NCBI RefSeq assembly: GCF_022458895.1
Contig: NZ_JAINFL010000008.1
Coordinates: 186,001 to 250,000 of the forward strand
Source of the DNA: Roseihalotalea indica
GTDB lineage: Bacteria > Bacteroidota > Bacteroidia > Cytophagales > Cyclobacteriaceae
DNA length: 64,000 nt
Direction of reading: 5' to 3'
Program-made: the position numbers and the translations under genes
Shown: piece by piece, positions 46,372-55,099 of the stretch
Layout of the letters: each line of letters opens with the position of its first letter
How positions within the stretch are numbered: position 1 is the stretch's first letter
The notes under the pieces: model-generated
Told to the model about the DNA's origin: nothing
The model's database searches: none
Seen by the model: only the letters and a program-made list of their open reading frames with translations

Positions 46372-46609
46372 TCGTTGGTTGCTTTAGGTTATGTATATCT
46401 GCAAAGTCAAAATGCTTTGTAGGCTGAGTGATCATACTAGCCGATCACTATCAATCTATAGATTATTATAGCTCTACCAAAGCATTTAGAAGCCGTTTTC
46501 TTATTACATCAATAATCACTATCCCTACCGATAGTGCAATAAAATGCTGCGGTTTATTGCTTACAATTTCTCAACTACAGATCTCGTCCGCTTTCACGCG
46601 CTCTTTTTT

Positions 46610-47866
46610 TCAGGCTACGTCCTTTCCCATCACTCCCAGGCGTTTGATCAGTTTTTCTACGGTAAGGCCCTGTACAATAATGGAGAAAACCACTACAATA
46701 TAAGTCACAGTCAGCAGAAACTCCCGGTTCATATCGCCGGTTAGCGAAAGTGCTAAAGCAATAGAGATACCTCCACGTAAGCCACCCCAGGTCATGATCA
46801 GATCAGTACGAGGAACAAAGTTGAGCCGGTTTTTATAGAAATAGATAGGTGCCTTCAACACTAGATAACGGCTCACCAGCACAATCACGATAGCTATCAG
46901 CCCGGCTATCAGATATTGACGATCATAAGAGATAATAAGCAGTTCAAAGCCGATCAGCACAAACAGAATGGCATTGAAAAGAACGTCTACCAACTCCCAG
47001 AACCCATCCAGATATTTTTCGGTTGTTTCGGACAGGGTAACCCCTCGGGCGCTATTTCCAATAAACAGACCAGCCACCACCACGGCCAGTGGTCCGGAAA
47101 AGTGTAATCGGCTCGCCAGCAGATACCCCCCCATAACAATCGCCAGTGTAATCATAACCTCAGTCTGGTAGTCGTCAATGCTGCGGGTAAGGTGGAGTGT
47201 AATGTAACCCAGGGCTAATCCCAGGGCAATGCCACCCAGTACTTCTTCAGCAAAAAGAAGAAGAATCTCAGATGTGCCCACGTTTTCCAATCCCTGTTCG
47301 GCAATGCTAAACAATGTCAGAAAGATGACCACACCTACTCCATCATTAAACAAAGACTCGCCGACAAACTTTACCTCCAACTGCTTAGGCACACCAATTT
47401 TCTTTAGAATGCCCAGCACGGCAATCGGATCCGTCGGTGAGATGAGTGCTCCAAACAGCAGACAGTGGATATAGGGAATGCTGTAACCAATCAGGTTATT
47501 GGATACCAGAAAGAACAGCGTTCCTACCACAAAAGTAGAGGCTAGCACTCCAATGGTGGCAAGGACGATAATGGGTGCCCCCTGCTCTTTCAGGCGTCCC
47601 CAGTCGGTATGCAAAGACCCGGCAAACAGCAAAAAACTCAGCATCACATCCAGAATCAGATCGCTAAGATCAATACTCTCAATCAGGTTTTCTGCATAGG
47701 TAGTCACTGAGGCATTAAATTGGCCAATGAACAATATGATCAACGTCAGGATAATAGCCATCATCATCAACCCAATGGTTGTAGGCAAGCGCAGGAACCG
47801 CACGTTGATATAGGCAAACAATGACGAAAGTATTACCAATAGGGTAATGATGGTAAAGATATTCAT
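46610..47866 (-). CDS. CPA1-family Na+(K+)/H+ antiporter (NhaP-like)
   Basis: 418 residues with about 12 TM helices. Signatures FGALISPTDPIAVLGILKK and FVGESLFNDGVGVVIF hold the polar and ND residues of the CPA1 ion site. TWGGLRGGISIALALSL is the conserved C-terminal TM segment. There is no cytosolic regulatory domain. It supports Na+ or K+ and pH homeostasis, complementing nhaD. Its upstream gap holds a GGAAACCGGAGACCGG-type palindrome. Confidence 0.92.
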   Translation of the reverse strand: MNIFTIITLLVILSSLFAYINVRFLRLPTTIGLMMMAIILTLIILFIGQFNASVTTYAENLIESIDLSDLILDVMLSFLLFAGSLHTDWGRLKEQGAPIIVLATIGVLASTFVVGTLFFLVSNNLIGYSIPYIHCLLFGALISPTDPIAVLGILKKIGVPKQLEVKFVGESLFNDGVGVVIFLTLFSIAEQGLENVGTSEILLLFAEEVLGGIALGLALGYITLHLTRSIDDYQTEVMITLAIVMGGYLLASRLHFSGPLAVVVAGLFIGNSARGVTLSETTEKYLDGFWELVDVLFNAILFVLIGFELLIISYDRQYLIAGLIAIVIVLVSRYLVLKAPIYFYKNRLNFVPRTDLIMTWGGLRGGISIALALSLTGDMNREFLLTVTYIVVVFSIIVQGLTVEKLIKRLGVMGKDVA

Positions 47867-47880
47867 AAATGAATGGTTAA

Positions 47881-47982
47881 CGAATACAGGAAACCGGAGA
47901 CCGGAATTATAATTGTTTACTTTATATTCTCATTCTTTGGCAGCAGATGCGGTTTCCAGAATCCGGCTTTCCGTTCTCCGCA
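47881..47982. repeat. Intergenic palindrome, GGAAACCGGAGACCGG word family
   Basis: Left words CAGGAAACCGGAGACCGGAA (about 47887-47906); right words GCGGTTTCCAGAATCCGG and CTTTCCGTTCTCCG (about 47949-47980). It lies between the divergent antiporter and TetR genes. Related words recur at 50700-50745 and 51870-51930. Confidence 0.65.
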
Positions 47983-48068
47983 TATATATGCAACTTTGAT
48001 TTTTTGTGGCGATTTTGCAACTTAAAAATAAGAAAAACAGTTTAAGTTTTTAACTTGTATTTATAAAA

Positions 48069-48083
48069 TGACTGACAGTCAGT
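48069..48083 (+). promoter_or_regulatory. TetR operator candidate 1, upstream of tetR-family gene
   Basis: TGACTGACAGTCAGT: 13-bp palindrome TGACTG-A-CAGTCA (48069-48081), with an overlapping ACTGA-CAG-TCAGT. It ends six bases before the ATG, so binding would block the regulator's own transcription. The same sequence occurs at 48741-48753, with a relative at 49228-49240. Confidence 0.6.
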
Positions 48084-48089
48084 AAAAGT

Positions 48090-48722
48090 ATGGGAATAGC
48101 GGAACGAAGACAACGAGAGAAAGAACAACGAGCGCAGGATATTGTGGATGCGGCCGAGAAAGTAATTTTTTCCAAAGGATATGAGAAAGCTACGATGGAC
48201 GAAATTGCGGAGGCGGCTGAGCTGAGCAAAGGAACCTTATATCTTTATTATAAGACGAAAGAAGAGCTTTATCAGGCAATTGCGCTGCGCGGAAATGCTA
48301 TTCTGCGGAAAATGGCGCAGGCGGCGTTGCGGGACGATATGAGCGGGCTGGAGAAGATCATTACCATTACGCAAGCTTACTTCAGGTTTTACGAGCAAGA
48401 ACGCCCGTATTTTGATGCCCTTCATTATATGGATACTTCTGAGATGACACCGGAAGCTATTCATGAGCGCCATGAGGCTTTTGAGCGAAGTGAAAACGCA
48501 CTTTACTTGTTGCGAGATGTAATTGCCCAAGGTATAGAAGATGGCTCAATCCGGCCCGGTGCAGATCCTATGAAACAGGCCTTGTTGGTATGGGGACAGG
48601 CATTAGGCGTGCTTCAGGTTATGATGTCTAAAGAATGTATGATGGTTGATGTACTTAAAGTGCAACGTGAGGACCTGATGAACGCGTTCTATACGACTCT
48701 TCAGCACTCACTAATGCCCTAA
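48090..48722 (+). CDS. TetR/AcrR family transcriptional repressor
   Basis: 210 residues. The N-terminal helix-turn-helix (about residues 14-60) has IVDAAEKVIFSKGYEKATMD, EIAEAAELSKGTLYLYYKTK and EELYQAIA, all typical. The ligand-binding part follows (70-205), with FERSENALYLLRDVIAQGIEDG. It most likely represses itself and the downstream TolC/adaptor/RND pump genes, since matching palindromes precede both. Inducer unknown. Confidence 0.93.
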   Translation: MGIAERRQREKEQRAQDIVDAAEKVIFSKGYEKATMDEIAEAAELSKGTLYLYYKTKEELYQAIALRGNAILRKMAQAALRDDMSGLEKIITITQAYFRFYEQERPYFDALHYMDTSEMTPEAIHERHEAFERSENALYLLRDVIAQGIEDGSIRPGADPMKQALLVWGQALGVLQVMMSKECMMVDVLKVQREDLMNAFYTTLQHSLMP

Positions 48723-48740
48723 AATTTTTTTACTCATTAC

Positions 48741-48753
48741 TGACTGACAGTCA
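48741..48753 (+). promoter_or_regulatory. TetR operator candidate 2, downstream of tetR-family gene
   Basis: TGACTGACAGTCA, identical over 13 bp to the copy in front of the TetR gene. It lies 19 bp after the stop codon and about 500 bp before the pump genes. Confidence 0.55.
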
Positions 48754-49227
48754 TTTTATAAATTAACATATAATTTTTCAATCTCATTACAATATACTGA
48801 CTTGCTATCCGACTTCGAGCTTATGAGATTTCAAAGAGTTTTTCCGCTGACTTCAGTTTACTGACAATTAACCCTGGCTTTTGGCTGCTTCACGCTGATT
48901 CTACTGCCGGAAAACTGAGAATTAGCGTTTTTAGTGGTGTAAATAGAATGAGGTATTATTAAAACTTATAAGGTGCGTTTGCTGACCATACTACTAATAC
49001 CAGAATTGCTCTAGTGCTGGATAGCCATTGTGCTAATCAGCCTGTCGGAAATGTGATACACTGTCGGAGTTGTTATATCAGATTGTCGGTAATGTATTTC
49101 GATTTGACGGGTTTGTGTTAACAATACAGCATTCTTCACCTCTAACTTTGCATCACTTAACAACCTGACTCACAACTACAAATGTGACCTTAGTGGCTTA
49201 TTTATCTAAAAAAATTTTACCTAATAA
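48754..49227. promoter_or_regulatory. Long control region before the efflux operon
   Basis: No gene seen. It holds three direct copies of TGTCGG at 49043, 49062 and 49084 (CTGTCGGAAATGTGATA, CTGTCGGAGTTGTTATA, TTGTCGGTAATGTATTT), spaced 19 and 22 bp. A TAnnTTTG-type box TAACTTTG follows at 49143-49150, with no good TTG at the right distance. The tandem repeats suggest a second regulator besides TetR. Confidence 0.45.
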
Positions 49228-49240
49228 TGACTTTTAGTCA
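49228..49240 (+). promoter_or_regulatory. TetR operator candidate 3, upstream of the pump genes
   Basis: TGACTTTTAGTCA keeps the TGACT-N3-AGTCA half-sites of the two sites around the TetR gene, with a different centre. It ends 21 bp before the TolC start. Confidence 0.55.
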
Positions 49241-49261
49241 GTTACTAAACCCTTGTATATT

Positions 49262-50644
49262 ATGACCCGATTCACCCTCACTATCTTATTCAGTTGGGTT
49301 ACAACATTAAGTTTTGCCCAACCTACTCTGACCGAACCGTCGCTTCTGGATGCGTACGTGGCCGAGGGGTTGAAGAATAATCTTCAGCTCCTTCAGGAAA
49401 ACCTTAGCGTCGACCAGCGCTGGACCGACATTCAGGAAGCACGCGGGCAGTTCCTCCCGGCTCTATCCTTCCAGGCTGATTATACCCTGGCGGGGGGCGG
49501 ACGTACTATTGCTTTTCCCGTTGGTGACCTGCTGAACCCGGTGTACAATTCACTGAATCAGCTTACCGGCAGTTCTGATTTTCCGGCTAACCTAGAGAAT
49601 GAGAATGTGCAATTTCTGCCCAATAACTTTCACGACACAAAATTGCGACTCACTCAACCCATTTTCAACACCGATTTGTATCATAACCTAAATATTAAAG
49701 AGAATGAGTTGGCTGCCCAGGAAGCTCAACGAGAAGCCTTTAAAAACCAACTGGTGAAAGATATCAAGATTGCTTACTACAATTACCGGCAGAGCGAGCA
49801 AGTGGCCTCTATTCTGGATCAGTCGGAAATTGTGCTGAAGGAGGTGCTGCGAGTGAATCAGAAACTGGTAGAAAACCAGAAAGCCACCAAAGAAGTAGTC
49901 TACCGCTCGGAATTTGAATTAAGCCAACTGGTACAGCAGCAAGCCGAAGCCAAACGCAGTGTGCAGGCGGCTCGCAACTACTTCAACTTCCTGCTTCACC
50001 GTCCGCTGGCTACCCTTATTGAAACCGATGAAGTAACTACTCAACAATCCTCTACCCTACCGCTTGATACCCTTCAAACCCAGCAGGCTTTACTACACCG
50101 TCAGGAGATACGTCAACTGAAAAGCTCACAGGAGGCTACGCAGGAAGCGCTGAAATTGCACCAGCACCGTAGCATCCCCACTGTTTCGGCCGTGCTGGAT
50201 GCGGGTTACCAGGGTTTTGGCTATGAATTTAACGATAATCAGGATTACTGGCTAGCCGCTTTCTCCCTGAAATGGGACCTGTTCACTGGCTTTCAGAACC
50301 GGGCCCGACGACAGCGATTTTCCCTACAGGGTCAACAACTGGAACAGCAATTAGAGGCGTTGGAACAACAGATTCAACTGGAAGTAAGCGACCAGCAACA
50401 ACAGTTGCAAGCCGCCTACATTGCCTGGGAAGCCTCCCAAAAAGGAGTACGTAGTGCCGAACAGAACTTCACGCTGGTAAACAAGAAATATCAGCAGCAA
50501 CAGGCCACCTTGTTAGAACTGCTGGATGCTCGAACAACCCTTACCCGTTCCCAACTGCAAACCACCGTATCCCAATTTGACTATCTCAAAAAAACCGCCC
50601 AACTGGAAAGCAGCCTGGGGATAGCAATTAACAATGTGCAATGA
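49262..50644 (+). CDS. TolC-family outer-membrane efflux protein
   Basis: 460 residues from ATG 49262 (MTRFTLTILFSWVTT); an in-frame TTG at 49253 is not needed. Signal peptide to SFAQ. Two OEP repeats with long coiled-coil helices: about 50-260 (QREAFKNQLVKDIKIAYYNY) and 270-455 (QLEQQLEALEQQIQLEVSDQ). These form the outer-membrane channel of a tripartite pump with the adaptor and RND genes that follow. The last codons (AINNVQ) are written in the same word family as the adjacent intergenic repeat. Confidence 0.92.
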   Translation: MTRFTLTILFSWVTTLSFAQPTLTEPSLLDAYVAEGLKNNLQLLQENLSVDQRWTDIQEARGQFLPALSFQADYTLAGGGRTIAFPVGDLLNPVYNSLNQLTGSSDFPANLENENVQFLPNNFHDTKLRLTQPIFNTDLYHNLNIKENELAAQEAQREAFKNQLVKDIKIAYYNYRQSEQVASILDQSEIVLKEVLRVNQKLVENQKATKEVVYRSEFELSQLVQQQAEAKRSVQAARNYFNFLLHRPLATLIETDEVTTQQSSTLPLDTLQTQQALLHRQEIRQLKSSQEATQEALKLHQHRSIPTVSAVLDAGYQGFGYEFNDNQDYWLAAFSLKWDLFTGFQNRARRQRFSLQGQQLEQQLEALEQQIQLEVSDQQQQLQAAYIAWEASQKGVRSAEQNFTLVNKKYQQQQATLLELLDARTTLTRSQLQTTVSQFDYLKKTAQLESSLGIAINNVQ

Positions 50645-50745
50645 ACAGTGTACAATGAATAACAATACGGAAAATGATGAAATAGTATCTGCTTCCTATT
50701 TCCAGTCTCCTGTCTCCGTTATCCTTTTTCCATTAATCTCCTAAA
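50630..50745. repeat. Intergenic word-family repeat, mixed type, overlapping the TolC stop
   Basis: Left part belongs to the GCAATGAACAGTGTACAATG family and reaches into the last codons of the TolC gene. The right part is of the CCAGTCTCCTGTCTCCG family. The arms do not pair well, so this looks like a chimera of two families. Confidence 0.5.
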
Positions 50746-50756
50746 CCCTAAAAATC

Positions 50757-51839
50757 ATGAAAACTATATTTTTCCCAATCATAATTACTGTTGCTTCGCT
50801 GGCTTTGTATAGTGGATGTACTTCCAGTCAGGCAGAGGAAGATAAAGCAAAGACCGAAGAAGTAGTACGCTCGGTCACAGTAGCAGAAGTAAATCCGACT
50901 GTTGCTCCATTGAGTCTGGAGTCTAGCGGAGTGCTGGCTTCTAAAGCGGAAATGAACCTGTCGTTTAAAACGGGTGGCATCGTCGCGGGCATCTATGCTG
51001 ACGAAGGGCAACTGGTGCGTAAAGGGCAACTGCTGGCTAAGCTCAACCTGGCGGAGATCAATGCGGCAGTCATACAGGCGCAGGCTTCGCTGGATAAAGC
51101 CGAACGGGATTTCGAGCGTATTGATAATCTTTTTCAGGATTCGGTAGCGACCCTGGAACAACGACAGGACGCCCGCACCGCTTTTGAAGTGGCTCAAGCC
51201 AACCTTCAGGTGACCGAGTTTAACCAGCAACACTCCACCATTTATGCTCCACAGACTGGTAAAATCCTGAAACGGTCGGCAGAGGTCAATGAACTGGTAG
51301 AGCCCGGAAACACTATTTTTGAGTTTGCCTCGGCTCAGAGTGCCCAGATCATCCGTATTGGAGTATCGGACCGGGATATTGTGCGCGTACACCTGCAAGA
51401 CTCCGCAAAAGTGCAGTTTGATGCCTACCCAACAATGATGTTCCCAGCTCATGTATCTGAGGTAGCCGAAAGTGCCGATGAACGTACCGGAGTGTTTGAA
51501 CTGGAACTCACCGTAGATGCGGAAGGATACGATCTCAAGAATGGCTTCATTGGTAAAGTCCAGATCTATATCACTCCGGAAAAACCCTACTACAAAATTC
51601 CTATGGATGCCCTGGTAGAAGCCGACATGCAGTCTGTCTCCATCTTCGTGAAGGACACTCAGCAGGACCGCGCTAAAAAGATGATCGTAGCCCCGTTGTA
51701 TATCGGTAGCAACTACTTCACCGCATCAGCCGATACCGAAGCTCCCCTCGACGTGATCACCTCCGGCGTAGCCTATCTACAGGATGGAATGCGGATTAGC
51801 ACGAAGTCAGAAGACGGAAGTCAGAAGACCAGACAATGA
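50757..51839 (+). CDS. RND pump periplasmic adaptor (membrane fusion protein), lipoprotein
   Basis: 360 residues. Lipoprotein signal with lipobox YSGC (Cys near residue 21). The lipoyl-like domain SFKTGGIVAGIYADEGQLVRK (in two parts around 65-85) with a short alpha-hairpin (QASLDKAERDFERI, DARTAFEVAQANLQV) is followed by IYAPQTGKILKR and the beta-barrel and membrane-proximal domains. It bridges the RND pump and the TolC channel. The final residues SEDGSQKTRQ are encoded by the left arm of the adjacent intergenic repeat, which has moved into the gene's end. Confidence 0.92.
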   Translation: MKTIFFPIIITVASLALYSGCTSSQAEEDKAKTEEVVRSVTVAEVNPTVAPLSLESSGVLASKAEMNLSFKTGGIVAGIYADEGQLVRKGQLLAKLNLAEINAAVIQAQASLDKAERDFERIDNLFQDSVATLEQRQDARTAFEVAQANLQVTEFNQQHSTIYAPQTGKILKRSAEVNELVEPGNTIFEFASAQSAQIIRIGVSDRDIVRVHLQDSAKVQFDAYPTMMFPAHVSEVAESADERTGVFELELTVDAEGYDLKNGFIGKVQIYITPEKPYYKIPMDALVEADMQSVSIFVKDTQQDRAKKMIVAPLYIGSNYFTASADTEAPLDVITSGVAYLQDGMRISTKSEDGSQKTRQ

Positions 51840-51930
51840 TGGAACTAGCCTATATAAGATAAAACCCAATTCACCTCTCAACTACGGACTCCAGACTCCG
51901 GTCTCCGGTCTCCGTTAATCCCCAATCCCC
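51806..51930. repeat. Word-family repeat GAAGTCAGAAGAC / CCGGTCTCCGG, overlapping adaptor 3' end
   Basis: Left words GAAGTCAGAAGACGGAAG lie inside the adaptor reading frame before its stop. Right words GGACTCCAGACTCCGGTC and TCCGGTCTCCG lie before the RND gene. Imperfect inverted arrangement. Confidence 0.55.
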
Positions 51931-51936
51931 AAAAAC

Positions 51937-54900
51937 ATGAAACTCCCCAGCATTGCTATAAAAAACTACCAGTTCGTGCTGATTCTGGTTGCGCTCGCTT
52001 CCCTGTACGGACTATCTTCTTACCTGACGATGAAGCGTTCGGAAGACCCGTTTATGAATGGTCCTTATTATATGATCACGGTGGTGTATCCCGGTACCGG
52101 TCCTAAAGACATGGAAGAACTGGTGGTAGACCCCATTGAAGAGGTCATTGATGAACTGGAAGACATCAAACAAATTAATACGACCATTGACGAAGGGCTG
52201 GCATTCATCCAGGTGGAAGGCATGTGGGGCGTAGATCCCGACGAGCAGTACGACGAGGTGGTCGCTGAGATTAACAGTGTGAAACCCAGCCTGCCGGACG
52301 ATATCTTCCAGATTGACGTAACTCACTCCACTCCCAAGGAAGTATCTATCATGCAACTGGCTCTGACGTCCGAAACAGCTTCTTACTCTCGCATGCAGGA
52401 TTACGCCGAAGACCTGGAGAAGAAGCTGGAAAAGGTAAGTGGAGTACGCACTGTAGAAGTACTGGCCTACCCCGAACAGGAAGTACGGGTGTCGCTGGAT
52501 TTCCAGAAGATGGCTAACCAGAATGTAGCGTTAAGCCAGGTGATCAATACCCTGCGGGGAAACAATGCGAATGTGCCAGGCGGTAATGTGAAATCAGGCG
52601 GGCGGTCGTTTACGGTAAAAACCAGCGGCGGCTACAAAACAGTAGAAGAAGTAGAATCTACCGCCATCGCTTCGGGAAACGGGAAGCTGGTGTACCTGCG
52701 AGATATTGCCGACGTTCATTTCGATTACGAAGACCAGCAGTACTACGGGCGTTTTAACGGGAAGAAGGCTTTGTTTCTATCGATTACCCAGAAAGAAGAA
52801 GTAAACATTCTGGAGCTGACTGAACAGATTGATATTGTGCTGGATGAATTTACAGCTCAGTTACCCAATGAGTTAGGATTGCATCAAACCTTCGTACAAG
52901 GCCCGTCGGTAGCCCAGCGTATTCAGGGTTTTATGGCGAATCTGGGACAGGGAGTTGCATTGATCGGCATCATCGTGCTAATTTTTCTGGGAGTACGGTC
53001 GGCAGCAGTGATCATCACCGTGATTCCTACCACCATCATCATCTCCATCGGCTTACTGAACGGCACCGGCTTTGGCCTGCATCAAATCTCTATTGTGGGG
53101 TTGGTTATTGCTCTGGGGCTATTGGTAGACAATGCCATTGTGGTGGTGGAAAATATCACTCGCTTTATGCAGGAAGGTTATACCTTGCGGCAGGCGGCCG
53201 TGAAAGGCACGGCGGAGGTAGGCACAGCCGTTATTAGCTCTACTGTAACCACCGTGCTTTCATTTATGCCGCTGGCGATTATGAACGATAGTGTGGGCGA
53301 GTTTCTCCGCTCTATGCCCCTGATTGTAATCTTCGCCCTCATCACCTCCCTGATTCTGGCCCTGACGTTTACTCCTATCCTCTCCCGCTACGGGCTGAAA
53401 GCACCTCGCCGGGGGCAGAAACCATCCTGGATTGACCGAGCCATTCAACGAACCATCAACGGCCCGTATCGGCAGATGCTAAACTTTGGACTACGTCGCC
53501 CCGCCATTACCCTGGCACTTGCCGTGCTGACTTTTGTGGGTGGCATTGCCCTCTTCCCGCTGGTGGGAGTGAGCCTGTTCCCTACGGCGGATAAACCTTT
53601 GTACCTAGTGGATATTGAAACTCCGAAGGGTAGCAACCTGGATAAAACCGATGCCGCCGCTCGCTTTGTGGAAAGTGTGGTGGATACCCTGCCGGGAGTG
53701 GTGAGCTACGCGACCAACGTGGGGCACGGTAACCCGCAAATCTACTACAACCGCTTCAGCAAAAGCTATACCCGCAACTATGCCCAGGTGCTGGTGAATC
53801 TGGAAGAGTACGAGGAAGAGAATTTCTACGCTACCCTGCATCAGCTTCGCGATACGTTCAAGCAATACCCCGAAGCCCGCATTACCCTTTCCGAACTGAA
53901 GCAGGGTGTACCCGTTGAAGCTCCAGTAGCCATCAAAATCATTGGGAAAGACCTGGAAACTATCAAGGCTATTGGTAGCGATGTGGAGAAACTTATTAAA
54001 GATACTCCCGGCACCGTAAACACTTATAACCCACTGGCAATTGATAAGACCGACATCAAGGTAGATATTAACCGTGATAAAGCCGGGCTGATCGGATTAT
54101 CTCTGTACGATATTGACCTGGCGGTACGTACCAGCCTTACGGGTTTGGCCGTAGACGAGATGACGATGGACAATGGCGATCAGTTCAATATTGTGGTTCG
54201 CTTGCCCTACGACCAGCAACTTACGCTGGATGACTTCAACAAAATCTACACCACCAACCTTACCGGAGATAAGGTACCACTCAATCAGGTAGCTCAACTG
54301 ACCTTTGACCGCAGCAACTCCCAGATTGACCACTACAACACCGACCGAACCGTAACCATCACCGCTGATGTACTGGATGATTACAATATTATGGCCGTCA
54401 CTCAGCAGGTTCTGGATAAGCTGGATCAGTATGAGTTCCCGGAAGGTTATTCGTACTACCCCGCTGGCGAATACGAAGCCCAACAGGAGTCTTTCGGCAA
54501 CACCGGACAAAGCCTGCTGATTGCCCTGATTGCCATCTTCGCGGTGCTGGTGCTGCAATTCAAATCGTTCCGTCAGCCCCTGATTGTATTTACCGCTATT
54601 CCGCTGGCGTTCACCGGCTCAATCGTGGCCCTGTTCCTCACTGGCTGGACGTTCTCCTTCTTCGCCTTCGTCGGTTTCACCAGTTTGGTGGGCATTGTGA
54701 TCAATACCTCCATTATCCTGATTGACTATACCAACCAGCTACGCGATTCAGGAATGCGCATGGTGCGAGCCATTAAAAAAGCGGCCGAGACGCGCTTTAA
54801 ACCCATCGTACTAACTACACTTACCACCATCTTAGGTTTACTACCCCTCACCCTATCCTCCGGTGACCTATGGCCTCCTCTCGGCTGGACAATCATCGGT

Positions 54901-55017
54901 GGCATGGTATCGTCTACCTTTCTCACCCTGTTAATTGTACCGATACTGTACAAACTGTTTAGCCGGGATCAGGTGCCGGAGTTGGAAGAGGAAGAAGCGT
55001 TGGTAGGGGCTCATTAA
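51937..55017 (+). CDS. RND-family efflux pump inner-membrane permease (AcrB/HAE1-like)
   Basis: 1026 residues, usual for the family. TM1 at about residues 10-28 (FVLILVALASLYGLSSYL). Large periplasmic porter loops lie at about 40-330 and 560-860. TM blocks are at about 335-480 and 865-1010, with GLVIALGLLVDNAIVVVENI holding the proton-relay Asp and FTSLVGIVINTSIILIDYTN in the second half. It uses the proton gradient to expel compounds through the adaptor and TolC-like partners. Substrate class not readable. Follows the adaptor by about 97 bp of repeat-containing sequence. Confidence 0.93.
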   Translation: MKLPSIAIKNYQFVLILVALASLYGLSSYLTMKRSEDPFMNGPYYMITVVYPGTGPKDMEELVVDPIEEVIDELEDIKQINTTIDEGLAFIQVEGMWGVDPDEQYDEVVAEINSVKPSLPDDIFQIDVTHSTPKEVSIMQLALTSETASYSRMQDYAEDLEKKLEKVSGVRTVEVLAYPEQEVRVSLDFQKMANQNVALSQVINTLRGNNANVPGGNVKSGGRSFTVKTSGGYKTVEEVESTAIASGNGKLVYLRDIADVHFDYEDQQYYGRFNGKKALFLSITQKEEVNILELTEQIDIVLDEFTAQLPNELGLHQTFVQGPSVAQRIQGFMANLGQGVALIGIIVLIFLGVRSAAVIITVIPTTIIISIGLLNGTGFGLHQISIVGLVIALGLLVDNAIVVVENITRFMQEGYTLRQAAVKGTAEVGTAVISSTVTTVLSFMPLAIMNDSVGEFLRSMPLIVIFALITSLILALTFTPILSRYGLKAPRRGQKPSWIDRAIQRTINGPYRQMLNFGLRRPAITLALAVLTFVGGIALFPLVGVSLFPTADKPLYLVDIETPKGSNLDKTDAAARFVESVVDTLPGVVSYATNVGHGNPQIYYNRFSKSYTRNYAQVLVNLEEYEEENFYATLHQLRDTFKQYPEARITLSELKQGVPVEAPVAIKIIGKDLETIKAIGSDVEKLIKDTPGTVNTYNPLAIDKTDIKVDINRDKAGLIGLSLYDIDLAVRTSLTGLAVDEMTMDNGDQFNIVVRLPYDQQLTLDDFNKIYTTNLTGDKVPLNQVAQLTFDRSNSQIDHYNTDRTVTITADVLDDYNIMAVTQQVLDKLDQYEFPEGYSYYPAGEYEAQQESFGNTGQSLLIALIAIFAVLVLQFKSFRQPLIVFTAIPLAFTGSIVALFLTGWTFSFFAFVGFTSLVGIVINTSIILIDYTNQLRDSGMRMVRAIKKAAETRFKPIVLTTLTTILGLLPLTLSSGDLWPPLGWTIIGGMVSSTFLTLLIVPILYKLFSRDQVPELEEEEALVGAH

Positions 55018-55034
55018 GAAACAAGAATCATGAT

Positions 55035-55081
55035 AAAAAAGGGTATTCGATGAATCGTTTATTCATTGAATGCCCTTTTTT
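55035..55081 (+). terminator. Strong hairpin terminator after the RND gene
   Basis: GGGTATTCGATGAAT (41-55 of the 55000 block) pairs with ATTCATTGAATGCCC (55061-55075) with one mismatch-type position. It is flanked by A-runs on the left and a T-run on the right, so it can act bidirectionally for the convergent hydrolase gene. Confidence 0.85.
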
Positions 55082-55099
55082 ATTTGATAGGAAGGAGGC

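Noticed and set aside
49043..49099. TGTCGG repeats as a CRISPR array
   Set aside because: Repeat cores are only six bases with unequal spacers of 13-16, and there are no cas genes.
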